From positions 52,501 through 116,500 of the forward strand of contig JBAMJV010005526.1 in the NCBI GenBank assembly GCA_037951105.1: a DNA stretch of 64,000 bases, written 5' to 3'. Origin of the DNA: Echinarachnius parma (lineage: Eukaryota; Echinodermata; Echinoidea; Clypeasteroida; Echinarachniidae). Shown here in pieces: positions 20,803 to 33,020 of the stretch (positions within the stretch are counted from its first letter, which is position 1; the number at the start of each line of letters is the position of its first letter). Position numbers and translations under genes: made by a program. The notes under the pieces are model-generated. The model saw only the letters and a list, made by a program, of their open reading frames with translations. It did no database searches and was not told the DNA's origin.

Positions 20803-23800
20803 GTGGTTTATATTTTGTTACTTTAGTTAATTCAAGGGAATTCATTCCATCAAATGAAATCATAACAAAATGTTAATTATTTGTTTCGTCAATTTTAATA
20901 GTGCGTTATTTTATTGGTTTAGTAATACAAATAAATGCTCCCGATGCTATACATGTTTAGCCATTCCGGAAGCCTCGTATTTGAATCCCGGAGAAATAAT
21001 ACTTTATTTGCACATTTGTATTTACATTATATATTATGGTCAGTTTTCCTATGGTGTGTTTGAAATAATTCCAAACATAGTTATAAATCTAAGTAGACAG
21101 GCAAATCATCAATTCACGGTCACGGGTAGACAGACGGCCACGGCAAAAGATGAAAATAACATTTAAAAAAGATAAATGGAAGGAGGCATCATCAACACAA
21201 TAAACAGACGAACATGGATCAAACAACACAGCCATGTAGTTAACTGTTAATGCACCACGTGTCCAAACAATCCAGTGTGTAAATGGAGAATCATGATTAG
21301 TACGGTCCTAAGCCTAGACTTGGGCATGATGAATATTTTACTAACATGGTTTGTTTGTTAGTTTGGTCATTGCTTTTAAATGAAATACATACATTTATCA
21401 ATTTTACCTATGCAATATTTATTTAATGGAAACACTTAGTCTATGGACAGGCGGTTCACATCTTAATCGTGCACTGAATATTTTATAAATTTATATTGTT
21501 GTTGTTCTGTTTGTTCACTTGAAAACATTTATATTCTGATCACATTAATACAGATAATGTATCATTGACATCATTGGACTCTAATGACTCTGGTGTGTGT
21601 TTGGATGATGCAGTGGAGATGTCTGGTCAAAGTAAGTCATACGCCAAATTAAGATGCATATCGATTGTTTATCGATTCCCCAAGTAATGAAAACTCTTAT
21701 TACAACCTATAAATTGAATCCCAGTGCATATTTGTATTTTCATTATAATTCACTCATAATAAGGGAAATAGTTGAACACCAGTACTTGTGTTCATTATCG
21801 TCCCGATAAGAACATTTTTAATGGGTAGTGTGGCATGGGACTTATAACCTTCAATAACAATCGCAATTTTTACCAGTTATACCTGAAGATAACATCCCTA
21901 CACATCTTTAAGTTATCACCTTATTTTATTTAAATTTGATATAAAACATTACAAATACCCACCCCATCAAGTTAAGCCTGTGAAATGCAAATATGACATA
22001 GTACTACACTCATTGCTAACTGTTAGTTTTGTTTGCATATTATTATCACATTATCTATTATCAATGTTTATGTTTCCAACATTTATAAAACCAATGTATT
22101 TCTTACACTATGCACTTGACTTCTAGATGACCATAAAAGTACAGTTCTCCGTTGTCGCAAGTGCGACAGGCCAGTAGGCAACATGCGTGACGTCATAAAC
22201 TGCAAGATATCCAGTGGGGCGCTCGGCTTTCGGATTGACACCATTTTCGGGATAGTTTGTCTTGTCCAGCTTCTTGATAGTGTTTTTTGTAAGTTTCGGA
22301 ACACTCATTAATGTTTGTTTTTATTTCTACTATAATCGATTATAAAACAAGTCATAATCTTACAGAAGCCCTCCCCCCCCCCCCCCCACCCCCACCCCTG
22401 TTTATTGACATGGTTAACGTTATGTTATTTGAATAATATGAAGGAAATATTTATCGGACGTTTTAGCTCATTTCTCATCCAAGGTAATAACCAAGTCAAA
22501 ATGGTCCCTTCGATAATTTATGAAACATACTATCTAGAACCATGGGTTATATCGGTCCTCTCCCATCACAGTCCAAATTATTCAGCGCTTGTCTCCTCAA
22601 ACTAATCACTACTTAGCAATTTCCATGCGAAGTATGATCAAATTAGGCAGATCGGGTTTGAGTGGGACATGAAAAGTAGTTTATATTTCACATGATCCTG
22701 TCTGAACCTTCTTGTATTTCCGATGAATAATTGCACAACTGATAACGTGGCATTACTCAAGGCCCGAACAAGTCTTTATTTTTGTTAACATTTATCATTA
22801 ACACTTTCCAGACAGTTATGATTAAGTATAGGTAACAGACATGGCAGATAAAGTCATTTTATATACACAACTTGTATTGCCTACATGCAATATATAAATA
22901 CAAACATATATTACTGTTTTGGGGGCAATTGAAGGATGAACCCTCACCCCTGTACCTTTATACTGCTGGAGTTGCCCATATATAACAGTAGTGGCTATGA
23001 ATTAATGGATAACTTATATTACCAATATGTTGAAAGACAAGATAACAATCAGTATATCAGTACAAACAAATTGGTAAAAGGACCCTACGGGAAAAGCAAC
23101 TATTGCTACATTGGGGCCGTAGGACGCTTTGTACATGGCTCTCTATGATGAGCTCATCTCTACACAGTCAAAACCTATACTATGCATGTTGTAAGCATTC
23201 AATCCTGTACATCTTCTTTTCTCTGTTAGACGTACCCAGGGTTTGTGATGTCACTATACAGAAGAATGTGTTTTCCTTTTCCTTTTCAGTTGATACACGT
23301 AAACCAGCTGGCAGATTTGATGCCATATCACTTTCTACGGCCGATTTGCGGGAATGCTCCAAAGTAAGTAAAGTCCTATATTTGTATTAAAGTGATCCAT
23401 ACAATTTATATTTATCCCCAGATATAATATTTGAGACTTCAATCATATACCAATATCATTGGAAGATTTTCGAAAATTACATGTGAGATTTTCACAGAAA
23501 AAAATTATGTTTACCTAGTGAAAAGAGAGTAAATCGATGTCGGATTTTATCCCGATCTTTTGCGTGAAGTATCCGAACTCGTATTCTATTGACTATGGTC
23601 GAAAGTGTCTACAGAAGCTTGAAACTTCAATATTAAATATTTCAATAATTACGAACACATTTGAAAAAGCAAAACCCATTTCATTCTTCTGTTAAACGAA
23701 AAAAAAAGTGTGAATGTTCCAAGTGATTTTGGTGGAATTTTCACAAAGTTAATGGATCACTTTAAGTTCTGATTAAAACTAACAAAGATGATAATAATTG

Positions 23801-26078
23801 CTAAATGGAAGTTATAAGTGTTCTATAAAAAATAGTACTTTTACAGACAACAAAAACAACAACAAACAAACAAACAAACAACTACTACTACTAAATGATG
23901 CTTGAATAATCATGTTCATAATGTGTAGGGGTTTTGTTTGTTTGTTTTGTTTTAATTTCTGAAATCCATATATATATATACAAGGTTAAAAACATAAATA
24001 ATTAAGCACATTTCAAATGATAAGAAAGTAAGTAAATATGTTAAGTATAGGCCTATAGACAAACGATTGGAAAGCCCATTTCAGGACTATTTTCAAAATA
24101 TTTCTGTTCTTCCATGGGGTCCAAATATAATAATGTACCTTAGCATGGCAATCTCTAGCACCGTCCCACTTCTAATCAATTGCTGTATATGAATACAAAT
24201 TGGTTTGTCATGATATACAGTACACTCTAATTTTCTCAGTAATTTTTAAAAACTATTTTATAAACAAATACTATAACATATATCGTATAATGTTGTTAGT
24301 GTAGTACACATATCAGGAATGATATTAACTACCGTAATGTAACATCCAGAAGATGTTCTTTTCAAAATGGCTCCTGCAACTATATCCTAAATTATACATG
24401 AAAAATACGTTTACATGTACCAATCAAAGTGTATTATATAAGTAATTTACGGGTGAATTAATGGCATTTTCTAAAATATAACTGCATAGAAAATACAAGT
24501 AAGTGAGAACAACTATAAAATTGAACAAATAACCTTGGTAACATCCTAGAGGTGGGACGTATCCGAAGAACATGATAGTGACAACGTTACAACATCCTAT
24601 ATCCTGTTGTATATACGATAATGTAGTAAGCCCTTTTATATGTAATTATCAATGTGAGTTTGATTTAAATATAATAATATCAAGCGTGTGTGTAATTATT
24701 TTACTTGCGATTTATTAGAATGATTTACCCCCTTCCTGCTTCCTGAATGAGTATATCATGCGATGCAAAGGCTGCTCGGAACAGATTGGATGGTAATAAA
24801 TTGCTCCTCTTGAAATGATTTTAATTCATCTGCATTGTACTGAACCAATAACAAGGTTGAAGCAAGTGGTTAATTTGCTAATGCAATGGATGTGGTTTTG
24901 AATGCGGTTAAGATATACATTATTTTGGCTTGCATTTCTAATACCATATTACGTGTAAGAAAATACTATATTTTCAATTGAGATTGTTAAACTATTTGTA
25001 TTACTTTTCGCTAAGAAAATTTAAATATAAAGTTGCATATACGAGGTTATTTAATACCACAATGTAAAGTAAACGAATAGTGGTAACCATAATGGGTTAA
25101 GTGTAAATAACTTTATATTTATTCTTTCAAAATATATCATGTAGCCTACTTTGATTATTTCTTTTTTGTGTCTTGACAATGATAACCTTCCACAGATAAT
25201 CTGTATTAATTATTAATCATGTCATTTATAAGAATATATTTTACAAAGGTTCGCATACTACATGTTTGATTTCACGTTGTTTTTAGACAAATCGAATTTA
25301 TCCACTTACTACATTAGCGGACGCTAAAGAACATTGATATCGAATACACATAATCTTCCTTACAATCTATGCATTTATTTCGCACAGGTGCTACAAACCA
25401 CGCATAGGTAGCAATGTGAAGCCTGTTTACGTCCTGTGGCTTCAGGCAATGATTACAGACACTTACATTAAGGATGGTAAGTTTGAATGCATCAGTCTGT
25501 CTCTTTCCATCACTTCTTTTAAAATGGGTTAACATGCTTTTGTAGTGGTTTGGCCTTTGTTATTTAAGCCATCATCTTTTGTTTGAAAATGTTTCATTAT
25601 TAGTATCATGATCAATTAATTCACCCGTATCAAATATTATTACATAGTACGCATGAACAGCATGACTAAATCAAAAAATAACAAATGTCGATAATTGTTT
25701 CCACACGGTTATTATTATGCAAGAAGAAGGCAGTTTAGAATTATGATGCGAAGGTGTGCATTCATTACTAAAATAGCGTGTTTAAAATACAAACTAGACT
25801 TGTTTTCAAACAGCATGCGTCTATATTTGTGATAAATAACTATGTCCGACGTGCCGTAAGACAACCAGTATATATTATTCTCCTTGCGCCCGTCTTTTAT
25901 TTGCACAAGTATATGAAATCAATACAAAGTATTTTTTAAATGGCTAGACTACTACTAGTCATGCTAGTCTGCTAGTTGTGTTATTTAATATTATTTTGTA
26001 CATTGTTTGCTTTCAGTCACCTATGAAAACGTAATAAACGAGATCACGAAGAAGATGTCCAAACTGCCAATCAAATGA
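20532..26078 (+). CDS. Gene 2: Death domain plus Mis18/Yippee-like zinc protein, 269 aa
   Basis: Seven coding exons: 20532-20802, 21554-21631, 22127-22288, 23290-23363, 24719-24792, 25388-25476 and 26017-26078 (TGA). They total 810 nt with consistent phases and GT-AG introns throughout. Residues 1-88 form a Death domain (six-helix adaptor fold of apoptosis and innate-immune signalling; conserved W58 in LIEWK and an LTELAE helix 6). Residues 91-122 are an acidic/serine linker. Residues 123-269 carry two zinc knuckles, C126-x2-C129 (LRCRKC) and C211-x2-C214 (MRCKGCSEQIGW), then WLQAMITDTY. The pattern C-x2-C-x3-[IL]-G-[WY]-x-Y followed by a hydrophobic strand and I-x2-Y recalls the Mis18 domain; Yippee and RIG-I-like CTDs share the beta-tent fold. 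The knuckle gap is longer than usual. The start has a good Kozak context (ACCACCATGC). No signal peptide or membrane segment. Function is inferred: a cytosolic adaptor or sensor. AATAAA occurs at 26558. Confidence 0.82.
22362..22400. repeat. Poly-C tract in gene 2 intron 4
   Basis: CCCTCCCCCC followed by C-runs and ACCCCCACCCC lies about 75 bp downstream of the exon 4 donor. Confidence 0.85.
23387..23765. mobile_element. MITE family C, copy 1
   Basis: It is 379 bp long, TTAA-flanked, with inverted termini AGTGATCCAT / ATGGATCACT. It begins only 23 bp downstream of the exon 5 donor of gene 2. The interior ATTTGAGACTTCAATCATA and CCAATATCATTGGAAGA matches 34316-34682, whose termini are longer. 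Confidence 0.8.
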
Positions 26079-26558
26079 AGCTTCTGCACGGTCGCAGCTT
26101 ACTTGGGCCTATTAGCATACGTCTGGATCACCCTCTCCGTTGACACAGCAGTCAATGTGTATCTTGATAATTTCCGGGAAGGCATAATGCAACCAGAGGA
26201 AGAGAAACTATACTGAAAGTGTAATGTTTTTATATTTGAACATAAACTGGAATAAGGATACTATGATATACTGTTTAATCATAGTATAGATGTTGTCCCG
26301 TTTTATAAACTTATCCATATACCAGGCTCCGATAGGCAATATAATAATACAGGCAGCATCTTATTTATCTATACGTAAACCAGAAGTTACTTAATATTCG
26401 AGTTATCAATCTGCAAGTCAACATGCTTCCAATCGTACGTGCACGTTTGAAATAACTATGTGCCTTGCTTTCTTTGTCACTTCTGATTGTGAACCGTTCA
26501 AAAGCTATGTCATTAATTCCATTCTAGCTCAGATAAAGTTAGGTTTGTAATAATAGTA
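26079..26558. other. Gene 2 3' UTR and downstream DNA
   Basis: No second gene was seen. A candidate AATAAA at 26558-26563 coincides with the left edge of a MITE D copy. If it is used, the transposon helps to set the 3' end. Transcript data would be needed to confirm. Confidence 0.4.
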
Positions 26559-27080
26559 ATAAAGGGATAGTTGAGTTTTGGTATAGAGGGCGCTGCACAA
26601 AATAATTTGTTTGTGAGATAATGAAAAACTGAGTGTCAAATTTGAAAGAGCATAATATTTTAATGACAGAATAAACTTTATTTGATCAAAATCGGTTCAG
26701 AAATGGCTGAAATATCCATATACATAACCATTTGTAATAAATGTGGGGCCCAACAATTATTAGAGAATTTTGAACCAGCCGTTAACATTTTGTTTTAAAT
26801 GCTTCCTCTTTTCAAAAATGTACAAAAGAGGTTTTTAAATAGTTGTTGATTATGTCTCTATCGAATCACTATTTCAACAAAACATCACATGCACAATATT
26901 TTATTTAAAATGGATGAAACCAATGAGTTTTGATAGAGTGCCCTCTTGCGTTTTAACGGCTCTTTTTGAATGATAACAGGCTTTTTATTTAGTCATTTGT
27001 AATTTTGTATTCCTTCCTTTACTAACATTCAGTTTGACAAAAACTGTACTCTCTTTACCAAAACTCAACTATCCCTTTAA
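26559..27080. mobile_element. MITE family D, copy 2 (inverted, diverged)
   Basis: Termini AAAGGGATAGTTGAGTTT / AAACTCAACTATCCCTTT, with TTAA on the right and ATAA on the left. The interior is the reverse complement of copy 1: its left end carries GAGGGCGCT and TGAGATAATGAAAAACTGAG, which are the right end of copy 1. Confidence 0.85.
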
Positions 27081-27928
27081 TATACAACAGGATAATTCAA
27101 GGTATAACCGAAAATTCACCGCTTTTCCATTTGAATCCTGTCAATATATATGGCTACTGCAAGCATTTTAGTACTTATGATAATGAAAACAACAATATTT
27201 TAAGGATGTCAAAGTCAAAATGGTGATTTTGTGGTAACACCGTGATATTTTGTCTAATTTTGTCTACAAACAGCCAAGTTGAACGTGGATATCATGGAAA
27301 ATGCGGTTTAGAAATTAATTAATATTGCTTAGTGTAACAGTAGTAATACGTTCCATACGGGCATGGCGGGTGAAAATCGAGTTCCAAGTAAGTTTCTAGG
27401 ATTTTAACAATGTTAGTATGTCATTTAAATCATTGATATATATTTGCACGAAGTGACACATGCTAAAACTCTCCTAAACCTGTTTTTAATTCCTAGAGTT
27501 CTTAAAGTTCGTACCTGTGGGAGCCACCCCCCCCCCCCCCCCCCCCCCCCTCCCCCACGATGTTTATTCATTCTCTTCATAACCACTGGATTGATAAATT
27601 ACATAAATATACTTGCAGGGCATGTAATTTTTGTACATGTATTGGTATTTGCCTTATGATAATATATAGAGATTTTTAAAAGATAATTAATCGGGCAAAT
27701 TTGTTATGCTCATATTGATTGGCAGATCATATGAACTGTCGTCATCTGTAAATAACATAAATATATTTACTTAATATTCTAACTTTTTTTTTTGTAGAGC
27801 TATCTTAAACATAGTTCTACGGAAATTTTTTTATGCTAAAAATGATTGATACAGATATAAACTATCTTCATTTGTTAATAACAAAAATATACATGCTGGA
27901 AGTGTAATGTTAGTCTTGGTACTGTAAC
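27081..27928. other. Noncoding DNA with long poly-C
   Basis: A C-run of about 30 bases (27527-27556) is interrupted once or twice by T. The short proline ORF across it is an artefact. No gene recognised. Confidence 0.6.
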
Positions 27929-28792
27929 TAAACCCCTCAAAAAAAGTTCGGAAACTCAAGTTTGATCGATTATATCTATTTTCTTATGAAATCATAATGG
28001 TTATATTTGGTATCACTTGAAAGAGTGTGTATACCTATTTACAATTATACCAAATTCGTAAGCATCACGAGCACGAGGTATGCGCAGTATATCTGAGAAT
28101 GGGGGAATGTCAGAAGTGAAATGTCACAAAATGCGCCAACAAACTTCAGTTGGAAGGTCTGCCACAGTCTTAAATTCATAGCATTAATAGACCCCCATAT
28201 CCGGTTTTATTGCACACACCCCAATAGCATAATTATTACAGGTGAGACATAATTTTAAGGACAAATAAACATGCTTTCACATGATGCTAAATTTACTGAT
28301 GATTATGCAATGTAAAACCCCAAAACATCTCCTCCAATAGTCGTTTTTCGATGCAACGCCTTCAATTTCACAAAATGAAATGCATTTTGCAACATTTCAC
28401 TTTCGGCCCTCCCCCATATTCAGCTGTTCCATACTTAACCTGTTAATAAAAATTGTTTCGGACCTAACCGTATTGAAAAGATAGACACATAGGCGTTAAA
28501 ATGATACCAAATTTGATAAGTTTAAATCATTTGAACACGCTACAATCTTCGATACAACTTGAACATAAAAAAATACGACACAAGAGTCAAATTTCCCAAC
28601 TGAATACTTTCGGCCCATTTTGCGATATTTGACTTCTTACCGTCCTCCATTCTGAAACGCACTGCGTATTCCCCGATTTGAAATAAATGACAAATAATGT
28701 ACCATTTTAAAGTGAAATCATCATGCATTGCAATGACTCTAAAAGTAAAAAATACAGTTTGACAATAAGAGTGACTTTTTTTGAGGGGTTTA
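27929..28792. mobile_element. Tc1/mariner-like non-autonomous element
   Basis: TA-flanked inverted termini AACCCCTCAAAAAAAGT / ACTTTTTTTGAGGGGTT, 864 bp. The interior has inverted TCATTTCACTT/AAGTGAAATGT-like words but no transposase ORF. Confidence 0.75.
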
Positions 28793-29693
28793 TATAACGC
28801 CTCATTTTCTTTCTTTTTTTAATGTATAAATGCTTAACAATTCTGCGGAAAGTGTTTGTTATGCTCATGTTGCCTGAAACAGATATGAACTATTATGTTT
28901 TAAAGTTTGAATTAAAATATCAGTAGAAACAATCTTATGAAGAGAAATGTATCTCCTATAGTTTTGCTTCGCCTGTCGCAAAGCGATCTTTTTAAGACTT
29001 GTTGAACCATACAGATCATGTATCATGTTGACATTTTAAAGCTCACAAAGTTGCCTCATACTCATGTTCAATTCCCATATAAAATCCTTGCGTTATATGT
29101 ATAATTAATTAATGTAGGATGCTGGGGAGCTACACTACTCAGATGTTCAAAAATGTATGTTACACACCAGTTTAGAATATCAAGAGCATTGTTTTATTTT
29201 CGTTTCATTAAATAAGATAATTCTTCAACTCTGCTATGCACTTATGTAAATAATATGTTGAATGATTATATTGTCTTCATATCGTACATACAATCAAAAT
29301 CTATAGCCTTCCCAGCTTCGAAGGAATAGAAACGTACATGCCTGGAATAATGAGTTAATTAATAAATAATTAAAAGATTAAATTGGGATTATTATTAGAG
29401 ACTTTTATAATGTTTTCTATAACAAATTCCATTGCAATTGTAAATAAGCTGATAATCTACATTTACTTTTTGTTATAATTAACAATATTATAAAGTGATG
29501 TTTTGTACATATTGATATATCTAAAAAATGTTTAAAGAAATGTATATATATGTATATATATCGTTTTAGAGATTATTTTTTAGAAAGCTGTTTGTTAATA
29601 CATTTATATAGTTATGCTCTATACCAAATATAGAACAACGCGCTGAAGACGCTGGTTTGCATATAACAGGCTCCATGTGCACTAAGTGATAAC
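28793..29693. other. Noncoding AT-rich DNA
   Basis: No motif-bearing ORF. A GGATGCTGGGGAGCTACAC segment near 29117 is related to the GAGAGCTACA units at 31208-31600. There is a (TA)n-like run near 29543-29562. Confidence 0.45.
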
Positions 29694-29882
29694 TTAAAGG
29701 GATAGTTGAGTATTGGTCAAACTTAACTTTAGTAACCAAAACCTGCACCATTACGGTGCAAACTAATAGTTATAACTCCACCATGCTCGAAAAGTATACA
29801 CAATTACAAACGACAAAGTAAAGCCCCTGTTATCATTCAAAAAGAGCCGTTACAACTCAAGAGTCAAATTAAGTCTACAGTA

Positions 29883-30474
29883 CGCTAGCGCTAAGGGGCT
29901 AGCGTTCTAGGTCCTCTTAATACGGGACTGAAACTGAATATTTTTTTTGCACGCTAATTGTACTTAAAATTATACATATGATACGGTACTTACCACCGAT
30001 TCATTCTCCAATATGTGATCCAACTATCGGTTGTATTAAAATTATGGTTTTTCCCTCCATTCCGCTAAAAATCAGTGATTTATGCGCCTCCTCGACTTCT
30101 CTCCGTGTGTTAGCGCGACTCCGAACAGATTTTGATTTGATTTGATTTGATTTGATTTGATTTGGTTCATTTTATTTTCAACATAATCACATAATACAAA
30201 ATTATACAAAAAATACAGAAAGAAATACGTTAATTGAATACTGTAAATAAACATGTATAACTTATAGACTGATTTACATAATAATACAGTTTATAATATT
30301 GATGGATATAACAAGCATCTTTCAAAACAGTAAAATCGAAAATTATTTTGAACGAAAGATGATCGCGATGCATGGCCGCCGATGCGAACGGCGAAAGGCG
30401 CTTGTAATACACATTGTTGTACATGCGCGGTAAGCATAGGAGGACCTAGAACGCTAGCGCTTCGCGCCAGCATT
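29883..30474. mobile_element. Inverted-repeat insertion with LINE tail inside MITE D copy 3
   Basis: Arms AGCGTTCTAGGTCCTC (left, near 29900) and GAGGACCTAGAACGCTAGCG (right, near 30440) are inverted. Between them, 30123-30168 is a (TTTGA)n run, the reverse complement of a (CAAAT)n LINE tail, followed by TTCATTTTATTTTCAACATA, consistent with a short minus-strand LINE 3' end. Confidence 0.55.
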
Positions 30475-30635
30475 CTCTAAAAGTGATGTCCGGACGTCAA
30501 TCACTTTTATATTATATTTTGAAAGCAAATTTCCCAACAATGAGAGCATTTTAATGGGAATTATTATTATTTCCCATGTTTCTTTCAATGATCTTTCACA
30601 TGGAATTGAAATCAACCAAATCAGTTACAATTAAT

Positions 30636-30658
30636 TTGGGGGGGGGGGGGGGGGGCAC
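30636..30658. repeat. Poly-G tract
   Basis: An uninterrupted G-run of about 18 bases lies near the right end of MITE D copy 3. Confidence 0.85.
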
Positions 30659-30692
30659 TTCGGAAAATACCAATACTCAACGCTCCCTTTAA

Positions 30693-31207
30693 GGCTCATT
30701 GAAAATAAAGCTATTAGCCCGAATTCTTATCAATGACACATCTTGACATTCCAGTAAAAGGATGACAGCTCGCTAGTAAGATGTCCTTTTTTCAGTCTGG
30801 GAGTTGTTCAAAAATATCATAAGTCGAACTTAACACTAAATTGGACTTAACAATTATGGAAAGCCATTTGTAGCTTCGGAATAACACATATTCCAGAGCC
30901 AAATTGCAAATATTTTTGAAAATTTCCACACAATTTCTTATCAATAAGTTGAAGTTTCTTTTTAAAAGAAAATGGTAATGATTTGTATCAAAATTCTAGG
31001 CCAGTTAAAAGAACTTGTTTATGAATTTTACAAAGAAACGAATGGCTTTCCTTAATTTTTAAGTCTATTCGATCTTTGTGAAACACCCCCTGGACATTAT
31101 AAGTGCCACTGATGAGGATTCGGAATAATTTGTGTTTTGAAGCTCATGCAAGTGCATCTGCTTCAAATGTCTTCAATCCCCATTTACCCCATAGTACAAA
31201 CTTTACG
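30693..31207. other. Noncoding DNA
   Basis: No ORF with recognisable motifs, no terminal repeats and no RNA gene were seen. Confidence 0.4.
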
Positions 31208-31615
31208 TTATGATATTTAGATTTACTAATATAGACCCAACTGATTGTGGGCGACACAATTCTCAAACACGCAAAATGTAATCACATTACTATAACTTTG
31301 TATAAGTATTGCATTGTATTTTCAACAACACATACGTTATGATATTTGATTTACTAATGCAGGACAACTGCATGTTTGAGAGCTACACAATGCTCAGTCA
31401 AATTGTATAAATTCGTAAATTTGTTAAATCATTATTGCATGTTTTCTATCTAAACAACTCGTTCGTTATAATAAGTTTATAGATATCTAAATATTATTTA
31501 TATTTACCTAAGTAGGCCCACTGCATGCTTGAGAGCTACATAAATACTCAAACAATCAAAATGGATTATCTTCCCCATTTGTTAAACTATCACATTGTTG
31601 CAATTCCTATAATAT
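31208..31615. repeat. Degenerate ~150-bp tandem units
   Basis: Three diverged units share TGATATTTAGATTTACTAAT, a GCATG-like word, GAGAGCTACA and CTCA-x-AATCAAAATG. Starts are near 31210, 31335 and 31490. A related segment lies at 29110. Confidence 0.4.
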
Positions 31616-31617
31616 AC

Positions 31618-31767
31618 AACTAACGAATGGGCTTCTTGTGATAGTCAAATCTATTACCGAGGTGGGCTCAAAATGATTATTACCCGAAGCGTAGCTGAGG
31701 GTAATAGTCATTTTGAGCCCACCGAGGTAATAGATTGCCTATCACAATCAAGCACATTCGTTAGTTG
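31618..31767. repeat. Long hairpin, ~68-bp arms
   Basis: The left arm is 31618-31685 and the right arm 31699-31767, with a loop of about 13 bases (GAAGCGTAGCTGA). The arms pair with only a few mismatches; both contain GTGGGCTCAAAATGA or its complement. It could be a foldback MITE or a source of hairpin RNA. The sequence alone does not separate these. Confidence 0.8.
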
Positions 31768-32111
31768 TTTTATATCACTCATCAATATCAGTGATTGTGT
31801 TCAGCTTATAGCAAAATAAGTGATAATCTCTGAATATTTCATAAAATCGCTTGTAAATTTTGATATAAAAATCAATCGACATTAATGAAGCCAGTATGAG
31901 CCTCCAGAACCACGGCGCATCTAATACGCTTAAAGTCATTGTTATTTTGCGCACACAATCACAAAGACGCAAAACTGAGTGCGCACCAACGCGCTGGCAG
32001 TTGCGCACATACGCGATGAATGCGTGCTAGCGCTCCCACGGATGTGCTTATTGGCTGTCTTGGCGTTCTTCTTCCCAGGGTGTTAGTTTTTACCAGGGGG
32101 GTGTCACTGCT

Positions 32112-32434
32112 GCCAGAGTGCCGCGATTTTTGGTCATCGAAAGGAATACCACTGCAGGTTGCATTATGGGATACTTGGGAATTACATAAACCAATCACAG
32201 AGCAGTTCATACGCGTCGTCACCAGATCGAGGTCAATAAAACAAGTTAATATGCATACGTCACCATAGATCCCATTGTTCTCAAGCGTGATACAATCTAG
32301 GACAGTGCGCAGGAAAATAGGCGCGATAGTCTACGCGCACTTCATAGCATGATGATTGGTCAAGTCTTTCTAGGTCACGACGCGATGACGTCTAGTGGTA
32401 TTCCTTTTGTGCTTCAAAAATCGGTTCACTCCGC
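32112..32434. repeat. Diverged inverted repeat, possible MITE
   Basis: Left arm (32112-32157) and right arm (32390-32434) share, inverted, GAGTG, CGATTTTT and AAGGAATACCACT. The surroundings up to 32600 are unusually GC-rich, with many GCGC words. No flanking duplication was found, so the borders are unknown. Confidence 0.4.
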
Positions 32435-32931
32435 CATGTTGCCCATGTACAAAGTCTATTGGACACGTGACTTGCGCGCGTTAAGTGAGCCTTCTAGTTA
32501 TAAACGGGTTGGTTTGTTTATTCATACTTCTATGGTTTTTACCAGTAATGTCAATCACGTGACTAGAACGTGTGCGCCATAGAGTACTACACAAATTTGA
32601 TCGCGTGTGCATTTTGCTTAAACACATGATCTATGGGACGAACGCGTAACGAACTTTTAGTGTTAATTTTTTGCTAACAGCCCGGTCACATGATTGCGCG
32701 GGGATTGCGCGTGTTGTCCAAAAGTATCATTTGTCAAATACAATGGTAAAACGATCTTATGAGGGATATAATCATAATTAAACCATGTTAAGTTATGTAA
32801 TTCACCAAAGTTATCAGTAACGTATGTCCTTTTCTATCGCCATATATAGGCATACTATTCGTTTGTCTTTTCTACAAGTATAAATGAAATTTTCCACGAT
32901 GATGGAATTAAACAACATAAATTGATGAATG

Positions 32932-33020
32932 GACGGATAGATGGATGGATAGATGGATGGATGGATGGATGGATGGATGGATGGATGGATGGATGGATGG
33001 ATGGATGGATGGATGGATGG
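32932..33020. repeat. (GGAT)n microsatellite
   Basis: About 20 copies of GGAT with a few GATA variants. The repetitive IHPS ORF on the minus strand is an artefact. Confidence 0.95.

Larger units (their letters stand above)
29694..30692. mobile_element. MITE family D, copy 3, with internal insertion
   Basis: TTAA at 29694 and 30689. The left end AGGGATAGTTGAGTATTGG and the segment AACCTGCACCATTACG match copies 1 and 4, and the right end is CAATACTCAACGCTCCCT. It is about 1 kb rather than 560 bp because a further inverted-repeat insertion occupies about 29883-30471. Confidence 0.75.

Noticed and set aside
20955-20992. Possible tRNA B box (TTTGAATCCCGG)
   Set aside because: Weak match, no A box at the right distance and no foldable acceptor.
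20532-26078. Assigning the zinc domain firmly to the RIG-I-like CTD
   Set aside because: C-x2-C knuckles and the G-W-x-Y/hydrophobic/I-x2-Y order fit Mis18 better, and no helicase is nearby. It is kept as an alternative because gene 1 has a C-x4-C knuckle.
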